64,000 bases of DNA from Lacibacter cauensis (GTDB taxonomy: Bacteria > Bacteroidota > Bacteroidia > Chitinophagales > Chitinophagaceae), in contig NZ_VLLE01000004.1 of NCBI RefSeq assembly GCF_007830055.1, positions 339,248-403,247 of the forward strand, in the 5' to 3' direction. The notes under the pieces were generated by a model. The model was not told where the DNA came from. It worked only from the letters and a program-made list of their open reading frames with translations, and did not search any database. Both the position numbers and the translations under genes were made by a program. This document shows positions 62,404-64,000 of this stretch, in pieces (the stretch's first letter is position 1; every line of letters begins with the position of its first letter).

Positions 62404-63582
62404 TCAACCCTCTTTTCCTTCTTCCACTCCTTTATCTCCTAACCTCTCCTCTATCGCTTCCGCCACCGCTTCCAGTGAAAATTCGGTGATGATCGCCAGT
62501 GCTTTCCTTCCCATTTCAACAGTAGTTTGTTTATCGGCAAATGCTTGAAGTGAATGAAGCAACGACAGCTCATCTCCAGATCTGAACACATAACCATTTG
62601 CTCCTGCCCGAATAAGATCAGGCGCACAACCGCAGCGGTCACTCACGATGGCAGCACGACCACATGCCATCGCTTCGTTTACCCCCAATCCCCATGTTTC
62701 ACTGTTGCTTGGCAGGACAAACACATCACCCATCCGGTACACCCACGGCATTTCGCTCTGGTTACGGAACGGTTGAAACAGGATACGGTTGTCGCCCCTA
62801 GCTGCTTGCTTTAAATCATTTTCCTGTTCGCCGTTGCCGGTTAAAAGTAACCGGTAGTGCGCACCTGGTAATTGCTGAAATGCACGAATCAGCAAGTCAA
62901 GTTGCTTAAGTGCATAAAATTTACCTGCATATAAAAACACCACAGCGTCTTCGGGTATTGCAAGCCTTCTTCTTTCTTCCTTCGCTTGTTGTTCCATGCG
63001 CTCCGCATCAACCATAAACCGGTTGTTATCAACTGCATGATACGCAGGAATAAGTTGCTCCTCTTTTAATCCATAATGCTGCATGTACGCTTTATTATGG
63101 GTACCCACTACAAACGCAGCATCTACTTTCCGGTAAACAAATCGCAACAGCATATCTTTCAACATCCCTTTTACGCCCTTCCCTTGCTGCAGCAAATGCG
63201 AATCGCCCCGGAAAAAAAGGGCAGGCCGCTTCCCCAGCCGCTGCAACAATAAAAAATGACTCCACACACTCCAGCGATAAACCAACACAGCATCAAATTG
63301 CTCTTCTTTCAAGCGCTGGTACAAGCCTGGATTAACAATCCCCCAAAAACGATTCGAATCGGGCTTACGGGATGTGTTGTTCACAAACACACTTTCATAG
63401 CCTTCCAGCAACGGAATATCCCAGCTTCGTTCAATTCCGAACCGGGCATCATACACCGCCTCTTTCGACTGCTCCCAGGTATAAAACACCTTTACCGCAA
63501 TCCGCTTCCGTTCGCTCAGCAAACGAAACAACGGCGCATTGTACTGGATGGGATGGGTGGTTATGATAGCGAGCTTGTGCAT
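62404..63582 (-). CDS. Glycosyltransferase family 4, paralogue B
   Basis: This 392-residue GT-B protein starts MHKLAIITTHPIQYNAPLFRLL and shares FYTWEQSKEAVYDARF, WDIPLLEGYESVF and the RFVYRK..AF..G..NKAYMQHYGLKEEQL block with paralogue A. The donor domain has FLYAGKFYALKQLDLLIRAF and VFVLPSNSETWGLGVNEAMACGRAAIVSDRCGCAPDLI. It probably transfers a similar sugar from the same nucleotide donor. The two copies are separated by a repeat array that may have mediated duplication. Confidence 0.92.
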   Translation of the reverse strand: MHKLAIITTHPIQYNAPLFRLLSERKRIAVKVFYTWEQSKEAVYDARFGIERSWDIPLLEGYESVFVNNTSRKPDSNRFWGIVNPGLYQRLKEEQFDAVLVYRWSVWSHFLLLQRLGKRPALFFRGDSHLLQQGKGVKGMLKDMLLRFVYRKVDAAFVVGTHNKAYMQHYGLKEEQLIPAYHAVDNNRFMVDAERMEQQAKEERRRLAIPEDAVVFLYAGKFYALKQLDLLIRAFQQLPGAHYRLLLTGNGEQENDLKQAARGDNRILFQPFRNQSEMPWVYRMGDVFVLPSNSETWGLGVNEAMACGRAAIVSDRCGCAPDLIRAGANGYVFRSGDELSLLHSLQAFADKQTTVEMGRKALAIITEFSLEAVAEAIEERLGDKGVEEGKEG

Positions 63583-63589
63583 AGAACCG

Positions 63590-64000
63590 TTATCCGGCAG
63601 CTTTCACAGTGGAAGGCTGTTTGCCGGAAGAATAAGTGAAAAATTGTTTAAAATATAAAAACCGGTTTTCAAACCAATAGAAACTCATGCTGGCAATGAT
63701 CACCGTCACAACAAACGAGCCCGATGCAACAAAAAAAACGTTTTGAACAGGAACATAATGTTTAAAAAGAAGGAAAACCATTGGGTGATAAACATACAGA
63801 CCATAACTGATTCTTCCGAGGTAGGTCAATAAAGAAGTACGAAGAAAAATACTTAGGTACGAACCGGTTGCTGTCGTTAAAACAACACAAAGCAGAAAGA
63901 AATACAACAACGAAATAAAATTATACTTGGCTACCTGTAACCACGCATTACCGGATTTATTCGTGAGTACCCATAAAACAAGCAATAGCAAAGCAGACAG
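63590..64000 (-). CDS. OafA/YrhL-type acyltransferase, C-terminal part
   Basis: The frame is open to the right edge, so only the last about 136 residues are present. They contain four membrane helices and the ISYGLYVYHPMVFLLFKH motif, followed by SMSFYWFENRFLYFKQFF. This is the end of acyltransferase-3 family proteins that O-acetylate surface polysaccharides. It lies 7 bp upstream of the glycosyltransferase gene and fits the EPS locus. Confidence 0.85.
   Translation of the reverse strand: MSALLLLVLWVLTNKSGNAWLQVAKYNFISLLYFFLLCVVLTTATGSYLSIFLRTSLLTYLGRISYGLYVYHPMVFLLFKHYVPVQNVFFVASGSFVVTVIIASMSFYWFENRFLYFKQFFTYSSGKQPSTVKAAG

Overview
The window reads as chromosome from a member of the Bacteroidota, most likely family Chitinophagaceae. 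The reasons are lineage-typical families (DUF6089, DUF5777, DUF4286, split MetH, two-component regulator with ligand-binding propeller, TonB receptor with carboxypeptidase-like N-terminal domain, bTHX), promoter boxes of the TAnnTTTG type, and many short intergenic repeats of the kind common in this phylum. This placement is by pattern recognition only; there is no rRNA in the window. One tRNA (Arg, CCT anticodon) is present. I saw no phage, insertion sequence, CRISPR array or recognisable defence island.

Layout. 1-6.3 kb: the end of a MATE exporter, then a minus-strand sugar locus (GH109-type alpha-N-acetylgalactosaminidase, NahK-like kinase, DUF3472 protein, LacI regulator, CBM9-like protein) with two candidate LacI operators. 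6.4-13.5 kb: DUF4345 protein, tRNA-Arg, TPR protein, an SF1 helicase fused to a PD-(D/E)XK nuclease, an Ig-like lipoprotein and recR. 13.6-20.7 kb: a cell-envelope set (OB-fold protein, c-type cytochrome lipoprotein, two YceI proteins around a DUF5777 barrel) ending in a LytS/LytTR-type sensor-regulator pair. 21-24.8 kb: B12-dependent methionine synthase split into two genes. 25-31.7 kb: fasciclin, two half-length DUF4331 proteins, TPR lipoprotein, TonB receptor and dihaem cytochrome. 31.8-43.8 kb: housekeeping genes (xth, HU, bTHX, pdxH, pyrH, acyl-CoA synthetase, serC) mixed with uncharacterised ones.

43.9-51.9 kb is a minus-strand carotenoid operon: MerR/B12 regulator of the CarH/LitR type, then an ECF sigma factor, crtI, crtB, idi, a crtD-like desaturase, a cruF-like hydratase, crtZ and a lycopene cyclase of the CrtYcd type. 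This gene set predicts a monocyclic 1'-hydroxy carotenoid such as saproxanthin. A 30-bp perfect palindrome lies between the regulator and the sigma gene. 51.9-64 kb is an exopolysaccharide/LPS locus (glycosyltransferases, GDP-L-fucose synthesis, CpsB-like phosphatase, WcaF-like acetyltransferase, polymerase, acyltransferase) whose three long gaps are filled with arrays of a covarying hairpin repeat, including about three tandem 140-148-bp units.

The most interesting signals are: (1) the CarH/LitR-type regulator plus ECF sigma plus palindrome in front of a saproxanthin-type operon; (2) a nearly identical promoter-like element (CCAAC, 13-14 bp, CGTATCTCTTATA) at almost the same distance before the fasciclin and DUF4331 genes; (3) hairpin repeats with a constant loop and covarying stems; (4) repeat-like DNA read in frame inside both halves of the methionine synthase.
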